Positions 52,418-61,617 are shown, counted from the stretch's first letter. The stretch is 64,000 nt of DNA from CBDAQA01 sp965198865 (GCA_965198865.1 CBDAQA010000009.1:335082-399081); one strand, 5' to 3'. Numbers and translations are program-made. Notes: a model not told the origin generated them from the sequence alone.

Positions 52418-52495
52418 GAGCCGCGCACGAAGGTAGTCCGCAGTAAGCGGAGGCGCGTCAAACCGCTTACTGCGGTGTACCTCCGTGCGCGGCTC
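52418..52495. repeat. Long palindrome between araD and panC
   Basis: Arms of 33 bases at 52418-52450 and 52463-52495 pair with three mismatches, spacer 12 bases. Each arm starts GAGCCGCGCACG and ends CGCAGTAAGCGG. It could end araD transcripts and shield panC. Confidence 0.85.
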
Positions 52496-52513
52496 CTTTC
52501 GATTTGGAGAAGG

Positions 52514-53224
52514 TCACTTCCCGGGTTGGCCGTAGTAGGCGCCGGGGCCGTGCTTGCGGAGGTAGTGCTTGTCGAGCAGCGGCTGGGGGATGGGGGCGAC
52601 ATCGGGGCGAAGGGCGAACGTGTGCAGGGCCATCTGGGCGGCGAACTCCAGCACGACGGCGTTCTCGACGGCCTTGGCGGGCGAGGATCCCCAAGCGAAC
52701 GGGGCGTGGCCGGCGAGGACGACGCCGGGGACCTGGTCAGGGTCGATCCGGCGATCGCGGAAGGTCTCTACGATGACCCGGCCGGTGTTGAGCTCGTAGT
52801 CGGTCTTGATCTCGGCGTCGCGCATGGGGCGGGTGGCGGGGATGGGGCCGTAGAAGTTGTCGGCGTGGGTGGTGCCGAGGCAGGGGATGTCGCGGGCGGC
52901 CTGGGCGAAGCTGGTGCCGCAGGTGGAGTGGGTGTGGACGACGCCGTTGACGCCGGGGAACTGCTGGTAGAGGTACAGGTGGGTCGGCGTATCGGACGAG
53001 GGGCGTCGGCCGTGGCCGTCGAGGATCTCGCCCGTCGCCAGCGACAGCACGACCATGTCGGCGGCGGTCATGCCGTCGTACGGCACGCCGCTGGGCTTGA
53101 TGGCGACGACGCCGGCGGACCGGTCGGCACCGGAGGCGTTGCCCCAGGTGAGGACGACGAGGCCGGCCTCGACCAGGGCGAGGTTGGCGCGGAAGACCTG
53201 TTCCTTGAGCGCTTCGTAGGGCAT
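52514..53224 (-). CDS. araD: L-ribulose-5-phosphate 4-epimerase
   Basis: Epimerises L-ribulose 5-phosphate to D-xylulose 5-phosphate. A 236-residue class II aldolase-fold enzyme with TWGNASGADR (phosphate binding), KPSGVPYD and VHTHSTCGTSFAQA (zinc histidines). HAPFAWGSSPAKAVENAVVL follows. Start ATG at 53224. It is the last gene of the araB-araA-araD run, 33 bases after araA. Confidence 0.95.
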   Translation of the reverse strand: MPYEALKEQVFRANLALVEAGLVVLTWGNASGADRSAGVVAIKPSGVPYDGMTAADMVVLSLATGEILDGHGRRPSSDTPTHLYLYQQFPGVNGVVHTHSTCGTSFAQAARDIPCLGTTHADNFYGPIPATRPMRDAEIKTDYELNTGRVIVETFRDRRIDPDQVPGVVLAGHAPFAWGSSPAKAVENAVVLEFAAQMALHTFALRPDVAPIPQPLLDKHYLRKHGPGAYYGQPGK

Positions 53225-53257
53225 TCGTCTCTCCGACCAAGCCGGCCTGGTTACCTA

Positions 53258-54772
53258 TCACATCCGCCCCAACCCCGGCGCCAGGTGGTAGTAGATCTCG
53301 TTGGTCCGCAGCTGCTGCTCGAACGCGTCGACCTGCGTGGAGCCTTCGATGACGGCCACCTCGAGGTTGGTCATGCGCGCCCAGTCGCGCAGGTGCTCGG
53401 TGGTGACGGCGTAGCTAAAGCCGGTGTGGTGGGCGCCGCCGGCCAGGATCCAGGCGGCGCAGCCGGTCTTGAAGTCGGGGCGGCACTTCCACACGGCGCG
53501 GGCGACGGGCAGCTTCGGCAGCGGCTGCGGCGGGGCGATCGCGTCGACCTCGTTCACGATCAGCCGGAAGCGGTTGCCGAGGTCGACCACCGAGGCGTTG
53601 AGCGCGGGGCCGGCGGGGGCGTCGAACACCAGCCGGACCGGGTCCTCCTTGCCGCCGATGCCGAGCGGGTGGACCTCGACCCTGGGCTTGCCGGCGGCGA
53701 TGGTCGGGCAGATCTCGAGCATGTGCGATCCCAGGACCAGGTGGCCGGCCGGGTTCAGGTCGTACGTGTAATCCTCCATGAAGCTGGTGCCGCCCTTGAG
53801 GTCGGCGGCCATCACCTTCATGGCGCGGACCAGGGCCGAGGTCTTCCAGTCGCCCTCGCCGCCGAAGCCGTAGCCGTCCGCCATCAGGCGCTGGGTGGCG
53901 AGGCCGGGGAGCTGCTTCAGGCCGTACAGGTCTTCGAAGGTGTCGGTGAAGCCGTTGAACTTGCCGTGCTCGAGAAACGACCGGAGGCCCAGCTCGATGC
54001 GGGCCCCGTCGCGGAGCGACTCGTGGCGCGCCCCGCCCTTGCGCAGCTCGGAGTCCACCGTGTACAGGTCGGCGTACTCGGCGCAGAGCTGGTCGACCTC
54101 CGGCTCGGTGGCCGACAGGACGTGCTTCACCAGGTCGCCGACCGCGTGGTAGTTGACCGCGTAGCCGAACTTCGCCTCGGCGGCGACCTTGTCGCCGTCG
54201 GTGACGGAGACGAACCGCATGTTGTCGCCGAAGCGGGCGAAGTTGGCGCCCTGGGCATCGTGGTGGGCGCGGGCGGCGCGCATCCAGGTGCCGAGCCGGC
54301 CCTGCACCTCCGCGTCGGACCAGTGGCCGACGACGACCTTGCGGTTCAGGCGCAGGCGCGTGTGGAGGTGGCCGGCCTCGCGGTCGCCGTGGGCGGCCTG
54401 GTTCAGGTTCATGAAGTCCATGTCGATGTCGGCCCACGGCAGGTCGCGGTTGAACTGCGTGTGCAGGTGCAACATCGGCTTGGCCAGCTGGGTGAGGCCG
54501 CCGATCCACATCTTGGCGGGGCTGAACGTGTGCATCCACAGGATGACGCCGCCGCAGGCGGGGCTGGTGTTGGCCTCGATGCAGACGGCGCGGGCCTCCT
54601 CGGGCCGGGTGACGATCGGCTTGAACACGACCGGGGCCGGCAGCCGGCCGCTGGCGTTCAGCGCCTCGACCACCTGCTGCGCGTTGGCCGCCACCTGCTT
54701 CAGGGCGACCTCGCCGTACAGGTGCTGGCTGCCGGTGACGTACCAAAACTCGATCGGCTTCAGGTTCTTCAT
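53258..54772 (-). CDS. araA: L-arabinose isomerase
   Basis: Converts L-arabinose to L-ribulose. The 504-residue length equals the family norm. Seen: FWYVTGSQHLYGEVALKQV (opening), WMHTFSPAKMWIGGL, LHTQFNRDLPW, GYGFGGEGDWKTSALVR (metal and catalytic Glu) and EDYTYDL. Start ATG at 54772. A hairpin of 45 bases lies between it and araB, which may tune relative expression. Confidence 0.96.
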   Translation of the reverse strand: MKNLKPIEFWYVTGSQHLYGEVALKQVAANAQQVVEALNASGRLPAPVVFKPIVTRPEEARAVCIEANTSPACGGVILWMHTFSPAKMWIGGLTQLAKPMLHLHTQFNRDLPWADIDMDFMNLNQAAHGDREAGHLHTRLRLNRKVVVGHWSDAEVQGRLGTWMRAARAHHDAQGANFARFGDNMRFVSVTDGDKVAAEAKFGYAVNYHAVGDLVKHVLSATEPEVDQLCAEYADLYTVDSELRKGGARHESLRDGARIELGLRSFLEHGKFNGFTDTFEDLYGLKQLPGLATQRLMADGYGFGGEGDWKTSALVRAMKVMAADLKGGTSFMEDYTYDLNPAGHLVLGSHMLEICPTIAAGKPRVEVHPLGIGGKEDPVRLVFDAPAGPALNASVVDLGNRFRLIVNEVDAIAPPQPLPKLPVARAVWKCRPDFKTGCAAWILAGGAHHTGFSYAVTTEHLRDWARMTNLEVAVIEGSTQVDAFEQQLRTNEIYYHLAPGLGRM

Positions 54773-54797
54773 GGGAAGGTCGATTGTCAGTTGGGTA

Positions 54798-54842
54798 GTG
54801 GTTCACCACGCCGCGGCGCGGGCAGCCGGCGTGGTGATCCAC
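54798..54842. promoter_or_regulatory. Hairpin between araB and araA
   Basis: Arms of 16 bases, 54798-54813 and 54827-54842, pair with one mismatch (GTGGTTCACCACGCCG with CGGCGTGGTGATCCAC). It lies in the 85-base gap, 25 bases upstream of the araA start, so it could protect the downstream mRNA or attenuate transcription. Confidence 0.6.
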
Positions 54843-54857
54843 GCCCCACATCGGGCG

Positions 54858-56555
54858 TCACGTTGCTTCCTTGACGCCGAGCACTTCGTCGCGGACGTGC
54901 AGCAGGTCCTTCATGACGTTGGACACGTCGGCCGTGTGACCGGCGACGCCGAAGGCGTCGTGCAGCTGGCGGTAGAGCTTGTACAGCCGCTCGTAGATCG
55001 CGACGTTGGCGGGGATCGGCGCGTACTGCTTCGGTTGCACGCCGGTCATGGCGGCGATGGCCGGCGGGAACGACGGGTAGGCCCCGCCGACCACGGCGGC
55101 GGCGACGGCGGAGCCGAGGGCGCAGGTCTGGTCGCTTCGGCTGATGAAGATCGGGCGGTTCATCACGTCGGCGTAAATCTGCATCGCCAGCGGGCTGCGG
55201 GCGGCGATGCCGCCGCAGTTGACTACGCGGGTCACGTCGACGCCGAACGCCTCGAACCGCTCCATGATGACGCGGGCGCCGAACGCCGTCGCCTCGATCA
55301 GCGACCGGTAAATCTCGGCCGGCGTGGTGCGGAGCGTGGTGCCGACGGTCATGCCGGTCAGGCGCTGGTCGACCAGCACGGTGCGGTTGCCGTTGTGCCA
55401 GTCGAGGCTGAGCAGTCCGCTCTCGCCGGGCTTGAGCTTGGTGGCCAGCTGGGTCAGGTTGCTGTGCGTGGCCGCCTCGGGGCCGCCGGGCTTGATGGTC
55501 AGGACGAACCAGTTGAAGATGTCGCCCACGGCCGACTGGCCGGCCTCGAGGCCGTAGTAGTCGGGCAGGACCGAGCCGGGGACGATGCCGCACAGGCCGG
55601 GCACGTCGGCCAAGGCGCGGGTCATGGGGGCCACCATGATGTCGCAGGTGCTGGTGCCCATGATCTTGACCAGCGTGCCGTCGCCTGCGCCGGCCCCCAC
55701 GGCCCCGAGGTGCGCGTCGAACGCGCCGACGGCCACCGCGATCCCCTGCCGCAGGCCAAGCGTGGTCGCCCACTCGCCCGACAGCGTCCCGACCGCCTCG
55801 TTCGCCTGGCCGGCCCTGTCCGGCAGCGACTGGCGGACGCGGACCAACCGAGAATCGAGCGAGGCGAGAAACGCCTCATCGGGGTACCCGCCCCAGGCGC
55901 TGTTGAACATCGCCTTGTGCCCGGCGGCGCAGACGCCGCGGACCATGGTCTTGGGGTCGGTGTTGCCGGCGAGCACGGCCGGGATCCAGTCGGCGATCTC
56001 GACCCAGGTGTGGGCGGCGTCGAACGCCTTGGGGGCGACGCGGGCGCAGCGGAGGATCTTCGCCCAGAACCACTCGGACGAGTATCGGCCGCCACACTTG
56101 GCGAGGTACTGGGGACGAAGGGCTGCGGCGGCGGCGGTGATCTGGTCGGCCTCGGCGTGGGACGTGTGGTCCTTCCACAGCCACGCCATGCGATCGGGGT
56201 CGGACTCAAAGCCGGGCAGCATGGCGAGCGATCGGCCGGCCGAGTCGACCGGCATGGGCGTGGACCCCGTCGTGTCGACGCCGATGCCAATCACGCTCGC
56301 CAGGTCGAACCCGCTGACGGCCGACTTGGCCTGCGCCGCCGCTTGGCGGATCGTCTCCTCGACGCCCCTGAGGTAGTCGGCCGGGTGCTGGCGGGCGAGG
56401 TCGGGCAGGGCGGGGTTGAGGATGATCCCGGCGGTGCCGTGGGCGTAGTCCCAGACGCCGGTGCCGACCTCGCGGCCGTCGGCCACGTCGACGATGACCG
56501 CCCGGACCGAGTTCGTGCCGAAGTCCAGCCCGATCGTGTATCGCTGATGAGCCAT
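54858..56555 (-). CDS. araB: Ribulokinase
   Basis: Phosphorylates L-ribulose with ATP, the second step of arabinose use. A 565-residue FGGY kinase: TIGLDFGTNSVRAVIVD opens the fold, GVDTTGSTPMPVD and GAFDAHLGAVGAGAGDGT follow. The C-terminal ATP-binding region has VNCGGIAARSPLAMQIYADV. Start ATG at 56555. It is the first gene of the araB-araA-araD run. Confidence 0.95.
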   Translation of the reverse strand: MAHQRYTIGLDFGTNSVRAVIVDVADGREVGTGVWDYAHGTAGIILNPALPDLARQHPADYLRGVEETIRQAAAQAKSAVSGFDLASVIGIGVDTTGSTPMPVDSAGRSLAMLPGFESDPDRMAWLWKDHTSHAEADQITAAAAALRPQYLAKCGGRYSSEWFWAKILRCARVAPKAFDAAHTWVEIADWIPAVLAGNTDPKTMVRGVCAAGHKAMFNSAWGGYPDEAFLASLDSRLVRVRQSLPDRAGQANEAVGTLSGEWATTLGLRQGIAVAVGAFDAHLGAVGAGAGDGTLVKIMGTSTCDIMVAPMTRALADVPGLCGIVPGSVLPDYYGLEAGQSAVGDIFNWFVLTIKPGGPEAATHSNLTQLATKLKPGESGLLSLDWHNGNRTVLVDQRLTGMTVGTTLRTTPAEIYRSLIEATAFGARVIMERFEAFGVDVTRVVNCGGIAARSPLAMQIYADVMNRPIFISRSDQTCALGSAVAAAVVGGAYPSFPPAIAAMTGVQPKQYAPIPANVAIYERLYKLYRQLHDAFGVAGHTADVSNVMKDLLHVRDEVLGVKEAT

Positions 56556-56868
56556 GTCGGTGGTGCTGCCGGAAATGATCGAACTGGTGGACGGCCACGC
56601 CGGCCGTCACCGGAGCGAGTTACGGGGGCTTCAAAACGATCACGTCGAGCGAACGTTACACTAGCTTTGAGCGTCGGCCACGGCAACCCATCGGCGGCGC
56701 GATTCGGTCGATCGCTCAAACGCCTCATAAGCCGAGAGTTACACGGTTACAGCTTGCAACCGCAGCCCGCCTCCGACACTTGAAAGCTGGCGGCGAGGAT
56801 CGAGTAAATTGCAGAACGCGCTGTGCTCTTTACGTTCCTCCTACCGGCGAATTCGGTTGGTCGTCCCG
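56556..56868. promoter_or_regulatory. Upstream region of the ara operon
   Basis: 313 bases with no gene. A hairpin GACGGCC/GGCCGTC lies at 56590-56608 in the araB leader. GTTAC words recur at 56619, 56655, 56738 and 56746, and TTTGAGCG (56666) is repeated inverted at 56713. These could be operator parts for a sugar regulator, but no regulator gene is in the window and none is claimed. Confidence 0.35.
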
Positions 56869-57837
56869 TCAGTCCATCGCGCGGTAGCTGAACGACTTCG
56901 TGATCCGCTCTTGTGGCACGGGCACGCCGTCCACCTCGGCGTACGGGTAGACGAAGAAGTTCAGCGGCGGGCCGGCCTGCTTCGGCACCAGGTCCAGGTC
57001 GCGGCCGACGGTGAACGCGACACGGTTGGCGTCGAGGTGGCCGAAGAAGTAGTCGCGCCTCTCGGGGTGCTGGTTCGCCTCGGAGATGTCGACCGGCGAC
57101 CAGCCGCCGTGGGCGGCGTACCACGCCCAGCAGTGGTACCCCTTCACAGCACCCGCTGGCTTCTCGCCGATCGGGAAGCCGATCTGGAACACCGACGGGA
57201 GCCGGTCCGTCCGGGCCAGGCTGATGAACAGGCTGTGGAAGTCGGTGCAGTTGCCGAACCCGCTCTCGCAGGCCCACACGGCGTCGCCGGTGCCCCAGCC
57301 CGGCCTGTCCTTGCGATACTGCATGTGGTCGTCGACCGCGTCGTACATCACCCGGGCGGCGGCGTCCGCGTCGGCCGGCAGCGGTCTGCCGGCAAGCAGG
57401 ATTTGCGTCGGTGTGCCGCCGATGGGCACGTGCGCATCGGGCCTGAGCAGCGCGGCCGGATCGCTCATCGCCGCGCCCACCGGAACGGGGCAGTTCGCCT
57501 GCGCCGCCGACACCTCGTGCCGCGTGACCCGGTACGACACGGCAATCGGGATGTTGCCCGCCACGTCCGCCGTGGCCAGGAACGAGAGCACGCGGTTGCC
57601 GAAGCGCGGCTCGGTCGTCACCGCCGCCCCGCCCGGCAGGTCCGATGCGATCTCGACCGACTGCGTGTCGTCGGCGGGGGGAACGGGGACCCACACGCGC
57701 GCCGCCTGCCCGGGCTTCAACCCCGTGATCGTCGCGTCGTAACTGAAAGCAAACCTCCGGTCTTTCGTCGGCCGGGTTGTGGCGCCCAAGGCGATGCACA
57801 ACGTGAAGGCGAGCCCGACTCGAGCGAAACGTGTCAT
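56869..57837 (-). CDS. Exported transglutaminase-like cysteine protein
   Basis: A 322-residue protein with a signal peptide (FARVGLAFTLCIALGAT). The transglutaminase core has the triad C197 (GFGNCTDFHSLF), H235 (GYHCWAWY) and D250 (WSPVDIS), all present. An N-terminal immunoglobulin-like domain (VWVPVPPADDTQSVEI) precedes it. Such proteins cut or join peptide bonds near glutamine, or act as peptidases in the envelope; the substrate is unknown. Start ATG at 57837. It lies 34 bases downstream of the dioxygenase gene in the same direction. Confidence 0.88.
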   Translation of the reverse strand: MTRFARVGLAFTLCIALGATTRPTKDRRFAFSYDATITGLKPGQAARVWVPVPPADDTQSVEIASDLPGGAAVTTEPRFGNRVLSFLATADVAGNIPIAVSYRVTRHEVSAAQANCPVPVGAAMSDPAALLRPDAHVPIGGTPTQILLAGRPLPADADAAARVMYDAVDDHMQYRKDRPGWGTGDAVWACESGFGNCTDFHSLFISLARTDRLPSVFQIGFPIGEKPAGAVKGYHCWAWYAAHGGWSPVDISEANQHPERRDYFFGHLDANRVAFTVGRDLDLVPKQAGPPLNFFVYPYAEVDGVPVPQERITKSFSYRAMD

Positions 57838-57871
57838 GGGGCAAACCTGCCTTGCCGCTCGCGGCGAAAAC

Positions 57872-58792
57872 TTACAACGGCTTCAGCCCCGACTCGATCG
57901 AGGCGCGCCGACCCTCCAGGAACGGCGGCAGCGACAGCTTCTCGCCGAGCGTCTCCATCGGCTCGTCCGCGTGGAAGCCGGGACCGTCGGTGGCCAGCTC
58001 GAACAGGATGCCGTTGGGCTCGCGGAAGTAGAGCGACCGGAAGTAGAACCGGTCGACCGGCCCGCTGTTGCCGACGCGCAGCTCGTTCAGCCGGGCGGCC
58101 CACGCGTCGTACTTGGCGAACGTCGGCACGCGGAACGCCACGTGGTGTACGCCGCCCGCGCCCGGGGAGTGAGGCCGAGCCCCGGGCTCGACGGCCACGT
58201 GCAGCTCCGCCGCCGGCCCGCCGTCGCCCATCTCGTAGACGTGGACCGTCACAGCACCCAGTGGATAGGTGCGGGCCTTCCGCATGTTCATCACGCCGGT
58301 CAGGATCCCTTCGGTCGGGCCGAGGTCGGGCACGCTGATCGTGATCGGCCCCAGCCCGCGGACCTGGTGCTCGGCCGGGACCGGGCTCTTCGCCCACGGG
58401 TGCGCTTCGCCCCTGCCGCCGTCAACGACCAGCGATAGCCGTTGACCTTCGGGGTCCTCCACGTCCAGCGTCGGTCGGCCGTCGCGCTCCATCACGTTTC
58501 CGCCGAGCCGATCGGCCCAGTAGCCCAGCGACTCGACCGAGCCCACGCGCAGCCCGGTGCGGACGATGCTGCGCGTCCCGCGCCGCTCCGGCGGGGTGGG
58601 CCAGTCGAAGAACGTGATGTCCGCCCCCGGGGACCCCCGGCCGTCGGCGTAGAACAGGTGGTAGGCCGACGTGTCGTCCTGGTTCACCGTCTTCTTCACC
58701 ATCCGCATGCCCAGCGTGTTGGTGTAGAAGGCATGGTTGCCCGCGGCGTCGGCCGTGACGGCTGTGAGGTGGTGGATGCCTGTCAGTTGCAT
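57872..58792 (-). CDS. VOC ring-cleaving dioxygenase, MhqO-like
   Basis: A 306-residue protein with two vicinal-oxygen-chelate modules: GIHHLTAVTADAAGNHAFYT opens the first, VHHVAFRVPTFAKYDAWA the second. Metal ligands are the His of each and the Glu in FREPNGILFELATDGPGF. The sequence fits the ring-cleaving dioxygenases of the MhqA/MhqO type, which act on hydroquinones and similar aromatics. Start ATG at 58792. Confidence 0.85.
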   Translation of the reverse strand: MQLTGIHHLTAVTADAAGNHAFYTNTLGMRMVKKTVNQDDTSAYHLFYADGRGSPGADITFFDWPTPPERRGTRSIVRTGLRVGSVESLGYWADRLGGNVMERDGRPTLDVEDPEGQRLSLVVDGGRGEAHPWAKSPVPAEHQVRGLGPITISVPDLGPTEGILTGVMNMRKARTYPLGAVTVHVYEMGDGGPAAELHVAVEPGARPHSPGAGGVHHVAFRVPTFAKYDAWAARLNELRVGNSGPVDRFYFRSLYFREPNGILFELATDGPGFHADEPMETLGEKLSLPPFLEGRRASIESGLKPL

Positions 58793-58848
58793 GCGACAGT
58801 GTAGACGGGCGGGTCAAGTCGGCCGTTCGAAGTGGGCAGGATCTCCAC

Positions 58849-58879
58849 CCAAGCCGGCGTCCCTCAGACGCCGGCTTGG
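58849..58879. terminator. REP-like hairpin downstream of the oxalate decarboxylase gene
   Basis: Arms of 13 bases (CCAAGCCGGCGTC and its complement) with loop CCTCA, 12 bases after the stop codon. The central 21 bases (58855-58875) recur inverted at 61560-61580. No T run follows. Confidence 0.65.
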
Positions 58880-58890
58880 ACGATCGTTCC

Positions 58891-60144
58891 TCAGCTCGGC
58901 ACCACGGCCGGCTTGTCCTTCTCGTGGCCCAGCAGGGTAGCTTTGTCAATGCCCAGGTGGGCCTTGACCAGCGTGGCGGGCAGGTGGGTGATCCACTGCG
59001 TCAACGAGATGTCCTTGTACTCGTCGGTCTTGAACGTCTCGAGGAAGACCAGGTCGGCGTCGCCGGTGTTCTCGATGTAGTGGGGCTGGTTGTTCTGGAT
59101 GTAGCCGACGTCGCCGGCGCGGAAGTCCATCGTGCGGGCCTTGCCGCCGCCGGTGAAGACGGTCATGCGACCCTTGCCCTTGACGTAGTACTGCCACTCG
59201 TCGGCGTTGGGGTGCCAGTGCAGCTCGCGCAGGCCGCCGGGCTTGAGCGTGACCTGGGCGGCGGCGATGGCGGTGCTCGCCTTGAACCGGCCGGAGTCGA
59301 CGATCTTCACCTCGCCGCTCTTGTTGCTGATGTCGGGCTTCTGCTGCGACAGCTTGTAGGTGTACGGGCTCGGCACCGCACCCGTCTCGCCGGTCATCTC
59401 CTTCTGGTCCGACTCCAGCGAGTTCGGCAGCGGGGCGTTGAAGATGTACAGCTCCTCCTTCGGCACCGGGTCGAACGCCGACTCGGGCAGGCCGAAGTTC
59501 TTGGCCAAAATCTCCCGCGGGGTGCGCGACATCCAGTCGGTGATGAGGAACGTCTCGAACTCGCTGAACATGCCGTCGTCGAACACCAGCAGGAACTCGC
59601 AGCCATCGTCACCGGTGCCCTGGATCGAGTGCGGGATGCCCGACGGGAAGATCCACAAATCGCCCGGCCCGATGTCGCCCACGAACGCCCGGCCCAGCTC
59701 GTCCACGCCGGTCACGCGGGCCGTGCCGGTGATCATGTAGGCCCACTCGGCCGACTGGTGCCAGTGCAGCTCGCGCACGGCCCCCTTGTTCAGCCGCATG
59801 TTCACGCCGGCGATCGCCGTGCTGATCGGCAGGTCGCGCACCGTCACCTGCCGCGCCCAGCCGGCATCGCTGATCTTGTTCCGGCCGATCTCGAAGCTGT
59901 ACCAGAACGGCTTCACGTCGCCATGGTCGGTTGCCGGCCCGTCGAACGAGTTGGGGAACAGGTTGTGCAGCGGCGGGTTCTTCGGGTCGGGCTCCGTCGG
60001 GTTACGCGACCCCTTTGGCATCTCGCCCAGCGCCAGCTTCGAGTAGGCGGCCGTGGCCACGGCCGCCGCGCCCACGCCGGCCAGCATCTTCCGCCGGGAG
60101 ACCGTATCACTGGCTTGGACCGAGGGATTCGTCGTGTCGCTCAT
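58891..60144 (-). CDS. oxdC: Oxalate decarboxylase, bicupin, Tat-exported
   Basis: Splits oxalate to formate and CO2 with manganese. The 417-residue protein starts at ATG 60144 with a twin-arginine signal (SRRKMLAGVGAAAVATAA). Two cupin domains carry metal motifs: ELHWHQSAEWAYMITG with IFPSGIPHSIQ, and ELHWHPNADEWQYYVKG with NNQPHYIEN. The lid loop reads FSEFETF in place of the SENST of Bacillus OxdC, keeping the catalytic Glu but changing its neighbours. Oxalate oxidase activity is the main alternative. Monocistronic: hairpin downstream, divergent MFS gene upstream. Confidence 0.88.
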   Translation of the reverse strand: MSDTTNPSVQASDTVSRRKMLAGVGAAAVATAAYSKLALGEMPKGSRNPTEPDPKNPPLHNLFPNSFDGPATDHGDVKPFWYSFEIGRNKISDAGWARQVTVRDLPISTAIAGVNMRLNKGAVRELHWHQSAEWAYMITGTARVTGVDELGRAFVGDIGPGDLWIFPSGIPHSIQGTGDDGCEFLLVFDDGMFSEFETFLITDWMSRTPREILAKNFGLPESAFDPVPKEELYIFNAPLPNSLESDQKEMTGETGAVPSPYTYKLSQQKPDISNKSGEVKIVDSGRFKASTAIAAAQVTLKPGGLRELHWHPNADEWQYYVKGKGRMTVFTGGGKARTMDFRAGDVGYIQNNQPHYIENTGDADLVFLETFKTDEYKDISLTQWITHLPATLVKAHLGIDKATLLGHEKDKPAVVPS

Positions 60145-60332
60145 GGGATGCCTCCGCGGGGTGCGCGCCTGTTTTCGGAACCGGGTGATCGTAAGCCGAT
60201 TGACGGTGGTGAAAGCAACCGCTGTCGATGTTTTATTCCGGCAGTCGCGCGCAGGCACGGCCGACTTTCCCGGCGTGCGTGGGCGGTACTGAGCCGGGCC
60301 GTGCCGGATCGAGATCCTATGCTCACGGTCAT

Positions 60333-61571
60333 ATGAGTTTGGACGTCACCCCCGCCGAGGCGCTGCTCGGTTACGCGAGCGTTGTCGATGCCCCGATCAC
60401 CCGTCGCACGCTGTGGGTGATGAGCGCCGCGTGCGGCGTCACGGTCGCCAACGCCTACTACAACCAGCCGCTGCTGAGCGACTTCGCCACCGCCTTCGGC
60501 GCGAGCGACGCCGCCGCCGCCGGCGTGGCGACGGCGGCGCAGTTGGGCTACGGCACCGGCATGTTCTTCCTCGTCCCCCTGGGCGACCTGGTCGACCGCC
60601 GCCGGCTGATCCTGACCCTCACCTGGGCCTGCGCCGCGCTGCTGATCGGCATGGCGACGGCGCCGACGCTCGCCACGCTGATCGGCTTCCAACTGCTCGT
60701 CGGGGCGGCGTGCCTCGGCTCGCAGATCATCATCCCATTCGCCATCGACCTGACGCCGCCCCAGCGACGGGGCGACACCGTGGGCACGCTGATGGCGGGG
60801 CTGCTCTGCGGCATCCTGCTGGCGCGCACGGCCGCGGGGTACCTGGGCGACCACGTCGGCTGGCGGGCCGTGTACGTGGTCGCCGCCGTGGCGATGGTGG
60901 TGGATGCGGTCGTGCTGCGCGTCGAGCTGCCGCGCCGCCCGCCGGTGCTGCGGATGCCGTACCCGAAGCTGCTGCACTCGATGATCGACCTGCTGAAAAG
61001 CCACCCGCCGCTGTGGACGGCGTCGGTGGTGGGGGCGCTGTCGTTCGCCGGGTTCACCGCGTTCTGGACGTCGCTGTCGTTCCTGATGAGGGCCCGGTTC
61101 CACGCCGGCGCCAGTGAGGCGGGGCTGTTCGGAATCGTGGGCGTGGTCGGCGCGCTGGCCGCGCCGCTGGCGGGGCGGCTGAGCGACCGCAAGGGACCGC
61201 CGTTCACGGTCACGCTGTCGCTGGCCGCGTCGGCCGCGGCGTACCTGCTGATGGCGTGGCAGGTGAACGTCGTGGGCCTGATCGCCGGCGTGCTGCTGAT
61301 GGACCTGGGCGTGCAGTCGATCCAGGTGGCGGAGCAGTCGCTGGTGATGGCGCTCGACCCCGGCGCGCGCAGCCGGATCAACACGCTCTACATGGTCGCC
61401 CGCTTCGTCGGCGGGGCCGGCGGGTCGGTGCTGGGCGCGGCGGCATGGTCGCGCTTCGGCTGGACCGGCGTCTGCGCGGTGGCCGTCGCGATGGTCGCCG
61501 TGGCCGTCGTCGCCCACCTGGTTGGGCCACGACCGAAAGAGGCGGTGCTTGTCGGAGACGCCGGCGTCTGA
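60333..61571 (+). CDS. MFS transporter, 12 helices
   Basis: A 412-residue major facilitator protein. VANAYYNQPLLSDFATAFGA marks the first periplasmic loop, typical of drug/solute:proton transporters. LVPLGDLVDRRRLILT is the loop 2-3 motif, and AAPLAGRLSDRKGPPFT repeats it in the second half. Substrate unknown; divergent placement beside oxalate decarboxylase (189 bases) allows, but does not prove, oxalate or formate transport. Start ATG at 60333. A palindrome overlaps its stop codon. Confidence 0.88.
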   Translation: MSLDVTPAEALLGYASVVDAPITRRTLWVMSAACGVTVANAYYNQPLLSDFATAFGASDAAAAGVATAAQLGYGTGMFFLVPLGDLVDRRRLILTLTWACAALLIGMATAPTLATLIGFQLLVGAACLGSQIIIPFAIDLTPPQRRGDTVGTLMAGLLCGILLARTAAGYLGDHVGWRAVYVVAAVAMVVDAVVLRVELPRRPPVLRMPYPKLLHSMIDLLKSHPPLWTASVVGALSFAGFTAFWTSLSFLMRARFHAGASEAGLFGIVGVVGALAAPLAGRLSDRKGPPFTVTLSLAASAAAYLLMAWQVNVVGLIAGVLLMDLGVQSIQVAEQSLVMALDPGARSRINTLYMVARFVGGAGGSVLGAAAWSRFGWTGVCAVAVAMVAVAVVAHLVGPRPKEAVLVGDAGV

Positions 61572-61580
61572 GGGACGCCG
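61556..61580. terminator. REP-like hairpin overlapping the MFS stop codon
   Basis: AGACGCCGGCGTCT (61556-61569) is a perfect palindrome, and GGCGTC/GACGCC at 61563-61579 gives an alternative hairpin with loop TGAGG. Shares 21 bases with 58855-58875 in inverse orientation. Confidence 0.65.
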
Positions 61581-61617
61581 AAGACCCGGGTCTTCGTCGT
61601 CTCCGCTCTGGCGAAAC

